In this document: piece by piece, positions 43,844-52,908 of the stretch
Numbering within the stretch: the first letter of the stretch is position 1
How the letters are laid out: each line of letters opens with the position of its first letter
Program-made: the position numbers and the translations under genes
The notes under the pieces: model-generated
Told to the model about the DNA's origin: nothing
The model's database searches: none
The model's input: the letters and a program-made list of their open reading frames with translations, nothing else
Assembly: GCF_013520865.1 (NCBI RefSeq)
Contig: NZ_JACDXJ010000001.1
Span: 2,595,001 to 2,659,000 of the forward strand
From: Microvirga mediterraneensis
Lineage (GTDB): Bacteria; Pseudomonadota; Alphaproteobacteria; Rhizobiales; Beijerinckiaceae
Length of the DNA stretch: 64,000 bases
Direction: 5' to 3'

Positions 43844-45718
43844 CTACCAGACGACCGGGTGCGTCTGTCCAGTCGCCACGTTCACGAAGCCCTGCGGAGC
43901 GGCCTCGCACGGCGCGACCAGAACCCAGCGCCAGGGCGCGCAGGTGAGGGTGGCGAATTGCAGCCGCTCCGGAAAGCCCGGAAACCAGCGCGGCGAGAAG
44001 GTCGGCTCATAGAGCCACTCGATCTTTTCCGCCGCCGCATAGAGCCGCTGCATCTCGGCGTCGAGTTCCGCCGCAGGACGCCTGGTCATCAGGCCGCCGA
44101 TCTCGTAGCGCACCTCGGCCACGACCTTGCCGCCGCTGACGAGCACCCAGCCTCCGCCGATCTCCGCCACCCGGTTCGCCACCATGGCCATGGCCTCGTC
44201 CGACGAGCCGACGATCCAGAGATTGTGCTTGTCGTGAGCGACCGTGCAGCCGACGGCGGTGTCCGGTGTCTTCGGGCCGCAGCCGAGCCAGAACATGCGG
44301 GAGATGCGCCCTTCGCCTGAGAAGCGGTCGACGATGGCGAATTTCGTGATGTTTCGCGCCGGATCACGCTGGACCTCGCCGTTCTCGACAGGCAGTTCCA
44401 TGGTGATGAAATCATCGTGCCAGTGGAACGGGCGCAACAGCGCAGCCTGCATCGTGCTCCGACCTGACTTCGACGCGATGGCGAAATCCTGAGGCTCTAT
44501 CCTTCGCCGGATGTTGACGGTCTTCGAAGCCCAATCCGGCCAGTCGATGGAGGGTATTGGCCCGAGGTAGTCCGTGCCCTTGGATACGGGCTTCCCGTCC
44601 GCCCAGACCTCGGCAATCGAGAGCGTCGTTACATCGTCGAGCAGCACGATATCGGCGAAACGCCCCGGGGCGATGCTGCCGACCCAGGGCGTCAGGCGCA
44701 TATGGCGGGCCGGGTTGATGGTCACGCACTGGATCGCGATCTCCGGCGTAAGGCCCGATTCGATGGCAAGTCGGACATTGTAGTCCGTCGCGCCCATCCG
44801 CAGCGTGTCCGATGCGCTCCGGTCGTCCGTGGCGAAGGCCACCTGCGACCAGTCCGAGAGACCACGCTGGAGAAGGCCGGAAATGATCTCCGGCATCGAA
44901 TGCGGCCTGATCTCGATGAAGACGCCATGGCGCAGCTTGTCCCAGACCTCCTCGGCCGTCCAACCCTCATGGTCGGCAGCAAGACCGGCGGCCGCGAAGG
45001 CGTTGATGGAATCGAGATCGCGCAGGCCCGCACCGTGGCCTTCCACCACGCCACGCTTCTCGAACGTGGCCTGGATCATGCCCCAGAGCCGCTTGTGCGA
45101 CGGATTCTCCGGGTTCCACACGGCGGGCCAATCCATCACCTCGTCGAGGCCCGCGACCATGAGGCTCTCTTTCATGAAGCCCGCTTGCTCGTCATCCCCG
45201 TAATCCCCGCCGCCCCATTCATAGGCGGTCGGCGGAACCGCCGAGCCGGGCAGGGGGAAGATTTTCATCGGCGAGCCATGACGACGAGAGGTCAGCCAGA
45301 ATTCGAGGTTGTTCGGGCCTTCCACGTTCGAGAATTCATGGCTCGCCTCGCAGGTCCAGGTATTGCCGCGCGGCAGCACGAGCGCAGCTTCGAATTCCGG
45401 TGTGACATGCGAGCTCTCGATATGCTTGTGCACCTCGCCGAAGCCGGGGACAGCCGAAAGGTCGCTCCTGTCGGCATGGGCGACAGCCGTTCCGGGATAG
45501 GTTCCGGCAGGCCCTGTCCAGGCGATGCGGCGGCCGCGGATGGCGATCTCCTGGTCCTTAAGCCAAGTGCGTGTATGAACGTCGAGCAGGCGTCTCACAC
45601 GCAACAGCATATCGGCAGGCCGCTTGCCGAGAGCGACCAGAACGAGATCCTGCCGGATGCGAACCTCGTCCTCGGCATTCACCAGGAGATCGTCGGGAAG
45701 CGAGACTGATGGGGTCAC
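43844..45718 (-). CDS. Adenine deaminase-like amidohydrolase
   Basis: 624 residues from a GTG start with AGGTG upstream. It has the overall layout of Ade-type adenine deaminase: an N-terminal sandwich (residues 15-90), HxH at His97/His99 (GEVHKHIESS), later GHGAG, DHEGWT and FATDDRSASD, and a large C-terminal sandwich. The usual DPHE segment reads ASHEFSNV, keeping His but losing the Asp, and a 'GHAPGL' loop reads GHGAGL. Substrate preference may therefore differ from E. coli Ade. It is convergent with the other deaminase and divergent from the nucleoside hydrolase. Confidence 0.82.
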   Translation of the reverse strand: MTPSVSLPDDLLVNAEDEVRIRQDLVLVALGKRPADMLLRVRRLLDVHTRTWLKDQEIAIRGRRIAWTGPAGTYPGTAVAHADRSDLSAVPGFGEVHKHIESSHVTPEFEAALVLPRGNTWTCEASHEFSNVEGPNNLEFWLTSRRHGSPMKIFPLPGSAVPPTAYEWGGGDYGDDEQAGFMKESLMVAGLDEVMDWPAVWNPENPSHKRLWGMIQATFEKRGVVEGHGAGLRDLDSINAFAAAGLAADHEGWTAEEVWDKLRHGVFIEIRPHSMPEIISGLLQRGLSDWSQVAFATDDRSASDTLRMGATDYNVRLAIESGLTPEIAIQCVTINPARHMRLTPWVGSIAPGRFADIVLLDDVTTLSIAEVWADGKPVSKGTDYLGPIPSIDWPDWASKTVNIRRRIEPQDFAIASKSGRSTMQAALLRPFHWHDDFITMELPVENGEVQRDPARNITKFAIVDRFSGEGRISRMFWLGCGPKTPDTAVGCTVAHDKHNLWIVGSSDEAMAMVANRVAEIGGGWVLVSGGKVVAEVRYEIGGLMTRRPAAELDAEMQRLYAAAEKIEWLYEPTFSPRWFPGFPERLQFATLTCAPWRWVLVAPCEAAPQGFVNVATGQTHPVVW

Positions 45719-45801
45719 AGTGCACCTGCGGCTATGGTCAAATTCGGTCCGATGTCGGATAAGCGGCGGCATGGACTCACTGCAAGGTTTCTAGCCCCGT
45801 C

Positions 45802-46725
45802 ATGCCTCACGTAAAACCCCGGAAAATCGTCATCGATACGGATCCCGGCATCGACGATGCCATCGGCATTCTTCTTGCGCTGGCCTCGCCCGAATTTTCG
45901 ATTGCGGGCGTCACGACCGTCGCGGGGAACATCGGCATCGAAACGACGACACGCAATGCGGGCCGGTTGCTCGCCTTTGCCGGTCGGGAGGACATTCCGG
46001 TGTTCAAGGGTGCGGCTGCGCCGTTGTTACGGCCGGGACCCGAACCCTTGAACCTGCACGGAAAGGACGGTATCGGCGGAGTCGGGTTGCCCGCTCCTGC
46101 ACGGCAGCCGGAAAGCCGATCTGCAGTCGAATGGCTGGGGGCACTCCTGCTCAAAGAACCGGCCGGCACCGTCGACATCTTCGCCCTTGGACCGCTCACG
46201 AACATCGCCCGACTCGTTCTCGACAATCCGGATGCTGCCAAGCGGATCGGACGGATCATCGCCATGGGCGGCGTGATCTACGAGGCGGGCAACGTGGGAC
46301 CGCGTTCCGAGTTCAATCTCTGGGCCGATCCGGAGGCGGCGGACGTGGTCGTGTCATCCGGGCTTCCCCTGGTGCTGGTTCCGCTGGACGTCACGCGCCG
46401 GGTCCGCGCCACGCGGGAATTCACGGCGACCCTGTCGGCCTCCGGGAAGCCGCTCGCCTCAATGGTCGCCGATCTGATCGAGTCCTATTTCGAGACCTCG
46501 ACCCATCAGGAGAGCCGTCCGCTTCATGACCCCTGCGTCATGCTGTTCGCGCTGGCGCCGGACCTCTTCCGCCTGGAGGATCTGCGCCTGAAAGTGAGCA
46601 CCGGATCCACCGAGCAGGCGGGGGCGTTGACGGTCGATGAGAGCGGAACTCCGGTTCAAGTCGCCACAGGTGTCGACGGATCGTCCGCCCTCGATCTTCT
46701 CGCCCGGACGTTGGCGTCTTTTTGA
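45802..46725 (+). CDS. Inosine/uridine-type nucleoside hydrolase
   Basis: 307 residues. It splits ribonucleosides into base and ribose. The Ca-binding signature DTDPGIDDA lies at residues 12-20, with further family segments (TTVAGNIGIETTTRNAGRLL, GPLTNIARL, MGGVIYEAGN, EFNLWADPEAA). Its product bases would feed the neighbouring deaminases. It lies 84 bases from the divergent adenine-deaminase-like gene and 17 bases before the ankyrin gene, with which it is probably co-transcribed. The precise base specificity is unknown. Confidence 0.9.
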   Translation: MPHVKPRKIVIDTDPGIDDAIGILLALASPEFSIAGVTTVAGNIGIETTTRNAGRLLAFAGREDIPVFKGAAAPLLRPGPEPLNLHGKDGIGGVGLPAPARQPESRSAVEWLGALLLKEPAGTVDIFALGPLTNIARLVLDNPDAAKRIGRIIAMGGVIYEAGNVGPRSEFNLWADPEAADVVVSSGLPLVLVPLDVTRRVRATREFTATLSASGKPLASMVADLIESYFETSTHQESRPLHDPCVMLFALAPDLFRLEDLRLKVSTGSTEQAGALTVDESGTPVQVATGVDGSSALDLLARTLASF

Positions 46726-46742
46726 GGCCGCTGGAGTGTGCG

Positions 46743-47270
46743 ATGCAGAATGAACCGCCCAAGCCGGAACTGGACGAGGAAACCATCGCCTTTGCGCAGC
46801 GGGTCTTCCAGCATGCCAGGGCCGGGCAGGCGCAGGAACTCGGGGAATTGCTGCGCATGGGGCTGCCACCGAACCTGCGCAACGAGAAGGGCGACTCGCT
46901 CCTGATGCTCGCGAGCTATCATGGCCATGTCGACACCGTGCGGGTTCTCCTGTCGCATGGCGCGGACCCGGAACTCGCCAACGATCGCGGACAGACACCG
47001 CTCGCGGGCGCCGCCTTCAAGGGTGACATGGCGACGGTTCAGTGTCTTCTGGACGAAGGCGCGGATCCTGACGGCCGGAGTGAAGGCGGAAAGACCCCGC
47101 TCATGATCGCCGCCATGTTCAACCGTGTCGGAATCGTCGATGCGCTCCTCGCCAGAGGCGCGGATCTCATGGCAAAGGATGCCAGCGGCCTTACGGCCGA
47201 GGCACTGGCCAGTGCTATGGGAGCCGCCGACACGGCGGAACTCCTCGCCGGGGCCGTGCGGAAACGCTGA
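46743..47270 (+). CDS. Ankyrin-repeat protein
   Basis: 175 residues with about four ankyrin repeats between residues 40 and 165 (KGDSLLMLASYHGHVDTVRV, RGQTPLAGAAFKGDMATVQC, GKTPLMIAAMFNRVGIVDAL). No signal peptide, so it should be a cytoplasmic protein-binding module. GGAG precedes ATG 46743; an in-frame extension overlaps the nucleoside hydrolase stop. It follows that gene closely. The partner is unknown. Confidence 0.86.
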   Translation: MQNEPPKPELDEETIAFAQRVFQHARAGQAQELGELLRMGLPPNLRNEKGDSLLMLASYHGHVDTVRVLLSHGADPELANDRGQTPLAGAAFKGDMATVQCLLDEGADPDGRSEGGKTPLMIAAMFNRVGIVDALLARGADLMAKDASGLTAEALASAMGAADTAELLAGAVRKR

Positions 47271-47272
47271 GG

Positions 47273-48130
47273 TCAGGTGGTGCCCAGCGGCTTGTACGCC
47301 GTCAGGAGTCCATAGATCATCGATCCCGTCGCATAGGCGAGCCAGATGCGCGGAAGGCTCAAGGCGAAGATGCGGTTCCTGGAGCGCGCATCGAGCAGAT
47401 AGCGTCGATAACGTGCCTGGGTGACGAGCTTCTTCACCAGGCGCCCGGCGCAGAGCGTCCAGGTGCGCTTCACTTTTGCGCTAAGATCTTCAATGCCATC
47501 GACCTCGAACCCGGCATTTCCAGCCCAGGCGCGATACTCCGCAACCGTCCCCATTCCAGGCAGACGGCCTTCGCGGCAGATCGGTTCGAGGAGAAACCGT
47601 TCCGCCCATGGCCCGGCCTTTTCCCGGGCCAGCCAAACATAGACGGCAAGCCGACCGCCGGGGCGAAGGGTCCGGTAGGCCTCATCGAAGAAGCGCTGCT
47701 TGTCGGGCATGTGCTCGGAACTCTCGATGGCGAACACATGATCGAAGGTGCCATCCCCGAATGTGTTCGAGAGCCAGTCCTGACGGATGAAATGGAGCAA
47801 GGGCGAGCGGGCCGCGCGCATCTCCGCTTGGCGGAGCTGGGCTGCCGAGAGCGTAATGCCGGTGACGCGAACGCCGTAATGTCCCGCAAGCCATTCCGCC
47901 GTGGCGCCATAGCCGCAGCCGATATCACAGACGTGCTGTCCCGGTTCGAGCGCCAATGTGTCGGCCAGATGCGCGATCAGGCCTTCGACAGCCTGCTGCG
48001 AGGTTTCCTGCCCGGTCGTCCAGAGCCCATGGTGGACGTGCTCGCCCCAGATCTCGCGATAGAACGGATCGAGCTCGTCGTAATGATCCGCGACGGAGGC
48101 GGGTGACTGGACCTCTCTGGAGAGGATCAT
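47273..48130 (-). CDS. SAM-dependent methyltransferase (type III PKS cluster)
   Basis: 285 residues. A class I methyltransferase with SAM-binding motif I CDIGCGYGATAEWLA at about residues 68-82 and acidic post-motifs. The N-terminal lead SVADHYDELDPFYREIWGEH resembles cyclopropane-synthase/tocopherol-methyltransferase-like enzymes. The first 4 bases overlap the FAD gene stop (ATGA). It would methylate the polyketide-derived product, for example a phenolic oxygen or a carbon; the acceptor is unknown. Convergent with the ankyrin gene. Confidence 0.86.
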   Translation of the reverse strand: MILSREVQSPASVADHYDELDPFYREIWGEHVHHGLWTTGQETSQQAVEGLIAHLADTLALEPGQHVCDIGCGYGATAEWLAGHYGVRVTGITLSAAQLRQAEMRAARSPLLHFIRQDWLSNTFGDGTFDHVFAIESSEHMPDKQRFFDEAYRTLRPGGRLAVYVWLAREKAGPWAERFLLEPICREGRLPGMGTVAEYRAWAGNAGFEVDGIEDLSAKVKRTWTLCAGRLVKKLVTQARYRRYLLDARSRNRIFALSLPRIWLAYATGSMIYGLLTAYKPLGTT

Positions 48131-49281
48131 GGCGCAACGAGCACTTTGTGCATGGAGGCCTCCTGTACGCGGGTCAGGGTCGTGACATGCCCCATGGCGG
48201 CAGGCCAAAGGCGCAAGAGCTGAAAGATCGCCTGCTGACCGGCTGCGTGCCGCACGGCCTGGTTCAGGACTGAGGCCAGCCGGATCGAGTGGCGGATGTC
48301 GGACCGGATCCGGTGGTGGTAGATGGCGGCCGCTCGGCCCTGATCGAGGTAGACCGATGCGGCGAGGCATCCGCTGTGCAGGGCAATCGACATGCCCTCA
48401 CCGGTGAAGGACGGAATGACGCCGATCTGGTCGCCGAGACGGAACAAGCCCAGCGGTTCGCATCGATCAGGCGCGTGGAGAAAACCATAGGGAATTTGGA
48501 AGATCGACAGGGGGCGCTCGAAGAGCGGCTCGGCGTTTTGCAGACGTTCGCCGAGATGCGGGCATTCATCGGTGATGAAGTTGAGAAGGTCGCCCCAGCT
48601 TTTCCCGACCTGTTCGAAGCGATGTCGGGAAACGACGAGGCAGAGATTCGCGATATCCCGCTCCACCATCTGAAGCCCGGCATAACCGCCGCCGAAGAGG
48701 ACCACTTCGACGGCCCCGCCGAGATTACGCTGCTCATTCGGCGTCAAGCGATAATGCAGCTTGAAGCCGATGAGGTCGTTCATGGCACCGGACGATGCCC
48801 GTTTCACCCCTCTGACATCATGCTTGCCGCTTGCCAGAAAAACGCTGTCCGCCACGAGGACGCCGTCCGGTCCCATATCGATGTGGATCTCTGGATGATC
48901 GGCCGAAATGGACCGCACGACCTGACCTCTGAAGATCCGCGCTCCGTGAGCTTCGGCCTGCTGCAGCAAAGCCTCGTCCAGAACCTTGCGAGACAACCCC
49001 CTGGCGACGAAAGGCAAGCCGACTTCGATCAGCGTGCGCTTCCGGACGAGGCGCAGGCGCGAGATACGGCATGCTCCAAGAGCATCGAGGTCGATGCCGA
49101 GATGGGCCAGATAGGCTTGAGCCTCGATGCTCAGGAACTCGCCGCAGACCTTGTGCCGGGCTTCGGCATCGCGCTCAATCACGAGGACGGACCGGCCGGC
49201 GCCGGCGAGGATGCTGGCAGCCGACGCGCCGGCAAGGCCGCCCCCGACGACAACGACTTCCTCCTGGGAGCCGCCGCTCAT
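48127..49281 (-). CDS. FAD-dependent oxidoreductase (monooxygenase/GGR-like)
   Basis: 384 residues. The N-terminal Rossmann fold VVVVGGGLAGASAASILAGA with the acidic end of strand 2 (VLVIERDAEARHKVCGEF) binds FAD. The fold also matches geranylgeranyl-reductase and aromatic-hydroxylase families. A second FAD contact region (GVIPSFTGEGMSIALHSG) lies near residue 285. It shares 4 bases with each neighbouring methyltransferase gene, so all are translated as one unit. It may hydroxylate or oxidise the polyketide product. Confidence 0.85.
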   Translation of the reverse strand: MSGGSQEEVVVVGGGLAGASAASILAGAGRSVLVIERDAEARHKVCGEFLSIEAQAYLAHLGIDLDALGACRISRLRLVRKRTLIEVGLPFVARGLSRKVLDEALLQQAEAHGARIFRGQVVRSISADHPEIHIDMGPDGVLVADSVFLASGKHDVRGVKRASSGAMNDLIGFKLHYRLTPNEQRNLGGAVEVVLFGGGYAGLQMVERDIANLCLVVSRHRFEQVGKSWGDLLNFITDECPHLGERLQNAEPLFERPLSIFQIPYGFLHAPDRCEPLGLFRLGDQIGVIPSFTGEGMSIALHSGCLAASVYLDQGRAAAIYHHRIRSDIRHSIRLASVLNQAVRHAAGQQAIFQLLRLWPAAMGHVTTLTRVQEASMHKVLVAP

Positions 49282-49991
49282 TTCAGCCGGCTCACGCAGA
49301 GGCGGAAGGATGGATACCAGCGGATTCGGACCGCACCTTGCTCGAGACCGGCCGAAGCCAGGATCGTCTCCCAGTCCTTCCGGCGAAAACTGCGGGCAAT
49401 CGAGATCGGGCCGTCGTGCCGGACGAAGCGATGCCAACGGGCCGCCCAGGATAGGGCGCGGAAGAAATGAAATGGGATCGGGTGACGGTACAAGTCCGCG
49501 ATGAACCAGCCGCGGGTCGCGACCCGCTCCATCCATCGGATAAAGTCCGCAAGCTCGACATTCGTCATGTGATGGGTCGTCTGCGAGCAGATGATGAAGT
49601 CGATGGGTTTCTCGGGCTTGAAGTCGAAGACATTGCCGGTTCGGAAGTCGATGGAAACACCGGGAGGTGTTGCGGCGCGGGCGATCGGCTCGCTCATGGG
49701 ATTGAGATCGACGCCGACCAGATCGACGGGCCGGTTCCGGCGGCGGCTCCAGGCATGGATCCGTCGCAGCAAATCGCCGTAGCCGTATCCAACGTCGAGA
49801 ACCGTCACGCGATCATGGGGATCCAACTGGCGGGTGGCGTGGTCGAGCCATTTCAGGACAGGACCGTGGGTCATGGTCACGACGTTGACCGCGGCCAGAT
49901 CCCTCAGGCAGGCGCGGTAATCCTCCAGGCTGATGGACTCGGTGTCCATCCACTCCGTCTCTGGGCTTCGCTCGGCAAAACTCCGGCTCAT
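49278..49991 (-). CDS. SAM-dependent methyltransferase (type III PKS cluster)
   Basis: 237 residues from ATG 49991. Motif I is VLDVGYGYGDLLRRI (about residues 63-77), with an acidic end of strand 2 in VGVDLNPMSEP. It is unrelated at sequence level to the other methyltransferase of the cluster beyond the shared fold. It starts 8 bases after the PKS stop and overlaps the FAD gene by 4 bases. The likely role is O- or C-methylation of the PKS product; the acceptor is unknown. Confidence 0.85.
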   Translation of the reverse strand: MSRSFAERSPETEWMDTESISLEDYRACLRDLAAVNVVTMTHGPVLKWLDHATRQLDPHDRVTVLDVGYGYGDLLRRIHAWSRRRNRPVDLVGVDLNPMSEPIARAATPPGVSIDFRTGNVFDFKPEKPIDFIICSQTTHHMTNVELADFIRWMERVATRGWFIADLYRHPIPFHFFRALSWAARWHRFVRHDGPISIARSFRRKDWETILASAGLEQGAVRIRWYPSFRLCVSRLK

Positions 49992-49999
49992 GGAAGCCT

Positions 50000-51091
50000 C
50001 TATTCGGCAAGGGTGAAGCGGAAGGTTTCGGCCACGAGACCCGGTCCGAAGGCCATGCCGAACCCGTTCGAATTCCGGGGAGCATCCTGCATGATGCGAC
50101 CAAGAACGAACATCAGCGTGGCGGAGGACATGTTGCCGAAATCCCGCAGGACACCGCGGGACCAGTTCAAAGCGTCGGGTTCGAGGTCGAGGCCCTGTTC
50201 GACCGCGTCGAGGATCGTTCTTCCGCCCGCATGAACGGCCCAAAGATCGAAATCGTCCTTGTGCTGTCCGCGCAGAATGCCGCCCTCGTCGTTTCGGGTG
50301 GCCTCATGGCGAAGGGCCCTGGTGATCTGCTGAGGAACTTCGCCGGACAGGCTCATCTCGAAGCCAGCATCGCCGATACGCCAGGTGATGAGATCCTGGG
50401 TATCGGGGATCGTCGCGACGCGGAAATCCTTGAGCGCGATGCCGGTCGGATCGGCCGAAACGAGACTTGCCGCGCATCCGTCACCGAAGAGCAGGGCACT
50501 GAGGATCACCTCGATGTCGGAGGTCTCCTGAAGGTGGAGCGTGCAGAGTTCGAGATTGACGACCAGAACCTTGGCTCTCGGCTCCGAGCGGACGATGTGA
50601 TGGGCAACCTTCAGGGCATTGACGGCGGCGGCGCAGCCCATGAAACCCACCATGGTCCGCTCGATGGACGGATCGAGCCCCAGCCTCTCCATGATCTGCT
50701 GGTCGAGGCCCGGTGCCGTGAACCCCGTGCAGGAGGCGACGACCATATGGGTAATCGAGGCGAGACCCTCGTTCAGATCGAGAGCCTCGATGGCCTGCTG
50801 CGCGAGATCGACTGCATGGCTCTCGAAGCGCTTCATGCGGGCGCCCGTCCCGGCGAACTGTCCCGGCCGGAAAAAGCCGTCCTGGTCGGCCGAGGCCTCC
50901 AGATTCTCGCTTGGGGGGAGAGTCGAGTAGCGATGTTCGATCCCGGAGCGCTGGACCATTCGCCTGAAGATCAGCTTGTCTTTCCGCTCCGGCAGGAACT
51001 GGTCGACGAAACCGATGAAAGTCTGATGAACATCGTGCTGCGGCACGGCGGTGCCGATCCGGTTGATATATGCGCCTGCCAAACGAGCCAT
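50000..51091 (-). CDS. Type III polyketide synthase (chalcone-synthase superfamily)
   Basis: 363 residues, the usual length. It extends an acyl-CoA starter with malonyl-CoA and cyclises it, using one active site as a homodimer. The catalytic triad is visible: Cys153 in VGFMGCAAAVNAL, His287 in LWAVHAGG and Asn320 in FGNMSSAT. GFGP-like C-terminal FGMAFGPGLVAE is present. It heads a four-gene minus-strand operon with two methyltransferases and an FAD enzyme, so the product is probably a decorated alkylpyrone or alkylresorcinol-like phenol. That chemistry is inferred from known bacterial clusters. Confidence 0.92.
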   Translation of the reverse strand: MARLAGAYINRIGTAVPQHDVHQTFIGFVDQFLPERKDKLIFRRMVQRSGIEHRYSTLPPSENLEASADQDGFFRPGQFAGTGARMKRFESHAVDLAQQAIEALDLNEGLASITHMVVASCTGFTAPGLDQQIMERLGLDPSIERTMVGFMGCAAAVNALKVAHHIVRSEPRAKVLVVNLELCTLHLQETSDIEVILSALLFGDGCAASLVSADPTGIALKDFRVATIPDTQDLITWRIGDAGFEMSLSGEVPQQITRALRHEATRNDEGGILRGQHKDDFDLWAVHAGGRTILDAVEQGLDLEPDALNWSRGVLRDFGNMSSATLMFVLGRIMQDAPRNSNGFGMAFGPGLVAETFRFTLAE

Positions 51092-51208
51092 CCTGCCGGT
51101 CCCAGGCTCCGGCTCGACGATCGAGCGATCAGAGCCCTAGGGAGGCGGAGATAGGGCGGCCTGAGGCTGGAGAAAACGACCGCAGGCGCAGAAGTCGCAC
51201 CCTCGGGA

Positions 51209-52132
51209 TCACGAACGCGACAGAGGAGAGGCGACGCTCTCGGTCGGGGCCGACCCGGCCGGAGCCGGATCCGGCGGCTGGTCGCGCTTGAGGGTCTGCT
51301 CCCGCGCGAAGATAAACAGGCCGGCGGCCACGACGATGAAGATGCCGACCAGAGCCATGGCATCGGGCCATTCGTCGAAGAACAGCGCGCCGATGGCCAG
51401 GGCCCAGAGGATCTGGCTGTACTGGGCTGCTCCCAGGCGATCAGCCGGGGCGTATTGGGTCGCGATGATGAACAGGGCCTGGGCGACGAAGGCGGTTGCG
51501 GCAAAGGCGAGCAACAGCACCCATTGATGGCTCGCCGGCCAGGCGAACCCCGGGATCATCAGGATGCCGGCGATGGCGGTCGTCGCCAGGAAGACGGTTC
51601 CAATCAGGGTGAAACGCTTCTCCGTATGTCCGATCATCCTGCCCGTGATGACGCCGCCCGCCGCGCACAGAGCTCCCGCGAGCGCAGCCATGTGGCCGGG
51701 CAGAAGTTCCTTGAATCCGGGGCGAACGATGATCAGGACGCCGATGAAGGCGGCGCAGACGGCAAGGCCGCGGCGCCACCTGACATGCTCCTTCAGGATG
51801 AAGATCGACAGGATCGTCACGAGGCTCGGCATCAGGAATAAAAGGGCGAACGCTTCGGCGAAGGGCAGGCTCCGGAAGGCCATGACGCTGAGCGGCGTCG
51901 TGATGGCGATCAGGAACACCCGCAGTCCCATGAGCCAGGGCCTTTTCCATCGCACGAGGTCGACGAGTCTGTCGCCGGGTTTCATGAAGACCGGCGAGAG
52001 GAGAAATGGGATGAGGTACCCGAAGAATGTCACCTCGAAGGGGTCGAGACCATGGCCGATCTCTTTTACCACCGCGTCGCCCCAGGCGAAGACGGCAAAG
52101 GCAAGAAAAGCGAGAACGATACCTTTGACCAT
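51209..52132 (-). CDS. EamA/DMT-family transporter
   Basis: 307 residues with ten hydrophobic segments in two EamA halves (MVKGIVLAFLAFAVFAWG at the start; TLIGTVFLATTAIAGILMIP in the second). Inner-membrane drug/metabolite transporter fold. It lies directly upstream of the type III PKS gene in the same direction (117 bases apart), so it may export the PKS product. A Pro/Ala-rich tail ends the protein. The substrate cannot be read from sequence. Confidence 0.82.
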   Translation of the reverse strand: MVKGIVLAFLAFAVFAWGDAVVKEIGHGLDPFEVTFFGYLIPFLLSPVFMKPGDRLVDLVRWKRPWLMGLRVFLIAITTPLSVMAFRSLPFAEAFALLFLMPSLVTILSIFILKEHVRWRRGLAVCAAFIGVLIIVRPGFKELLPGHMAALAGALCAAGGVITGRMIGHTEKRFTLIGTVFLATTAIAGILMIPGFAWPASHQWVLLLAFAATAFVAQALFIIATQYAPADRLGAAQYSQILWALAIGALFFDEWPDAMALVGIFIVVAAGLFIFAREQTLKRDQPPDPAPAGSAPTESVASPLSRS

Positions 52133-52225
52133 GGTCCAACAATCCCGCGGGCGGCGGTGGTGAGGATGCGAAAGGACTGCCTGTCGCGACCGGCGCGCCC
52201 AGATGGGATCAAGACGATAAGGGAA

Positions 52226-52531
52226 TTATCTCGGCATGACGAGGCGCGGGCGCTTGCGCTCGACCACCACGACCTTCGGCCCGTCCGCCCGCTCGGGCAT
52301 CAGCACGCGCTCGGGAAGCCGCTCGGACCGGCGGGGTAGGGGCGCCGACTTCAGCACGACGGGACGCACCTCGTCCTCAGGAAGCCCCATAAGCTGCGCG
52401 GCAATCTCGACCTGGCTCTCGATATCATCCGTAAGGCCCTGGGCCGCGATGATCGCCTCCTCGAGAACTGGGGGTTCCACGCGGGTCACACGCCGGTTCC
52501 GGCCTTCGGACGATCTCTTTTTCGCTAGCAT
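52226..52531 (-). CDS. Hypothetical basic/acidic low-complexity protein
   Basis: 101 residues from ATG 52531, preceded by AGGAG. A basic N-terminus (LAKKRSSEGRNRRVTR) leads to a helical segment (EEAIIAAQGLTDDIESQVEI, then AAQLMGLPEDEVRPVV) and a very basic Pro/Arg-rich tail ending PRLVMPR. No signal or membrane segment. It could bind nucleic acid, judged only by charge. It is minus-strand, upstream of nothing related. Confidence 0.6.
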   Translation of the reverse strand: MLAKKRSSEGRNRRVTRVEPPVLEEAIIAAQGLTDDIESQVEIAAQLMGLPEDEVRPVVLKSAPLPRRSERLPERVLMPERADGPKVVVVERKRPRLVMPR

Positions 52532-52908
52532 TGGACTTCTCCTGGGCAGACCCCTTAACCCATTGATCTTCCGATTGCGTAATGCGCGATTGAGACGGCA
52601 GGGCTGCATTCAGCGCAAGCGAGGCTGAAATCCTGTCCATGATCCTGAACGCGACCCGATGGTGACTTGATCCATGAGGCGCGGCGAAAATGCGGAAAGC
52701 AGCCCATTTTTGCCGGGCGCCTGGATCGGCGCCAATCTATGTGAATAAAGCCCATCGATGATCGAGTTGACGGCGCCGGGACTCGACCGCGCCATGCCGG
52801 TCGGCCATTGATGGCCTTCAGCAATGGCTCATCGGCTCCTATCTGGAACATGAGCTTGGCAAGTTGCCAACCGGGCGTCGCAGCCCGCCCCTAAGGAAAG
52901 GCATTCCC
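52532..52908. other. Intergenic region upstream of purT
   Basis: 377 bases without a convincing gene. It holds the TTGGCAA palindrome and a short GC hairpin (CGGGC-GTCGCA-GCCCG, about 52872-52887) just before the purT ribosome site. No riboswitch is recognised. Confidence 0.5.
52856..52870. promoter_or_regulatory. Palindrome TTGGCAAGTTGCCAA upstream of purT
   Basis: A perfect 7-bp inverted repeat around one base, 39 bases before the purT GTG start. Fits an operator for a LacI- or GntR-like dimer; no regulator is adjacent. Confidence 0.5.

Noticed and set aside
52872..52908. Possible ZTP-type riboswitch before purT
   Set aside because: A short GC hairpin exists, but the conserved elements of known purine or ZTP riboswitches were not found.
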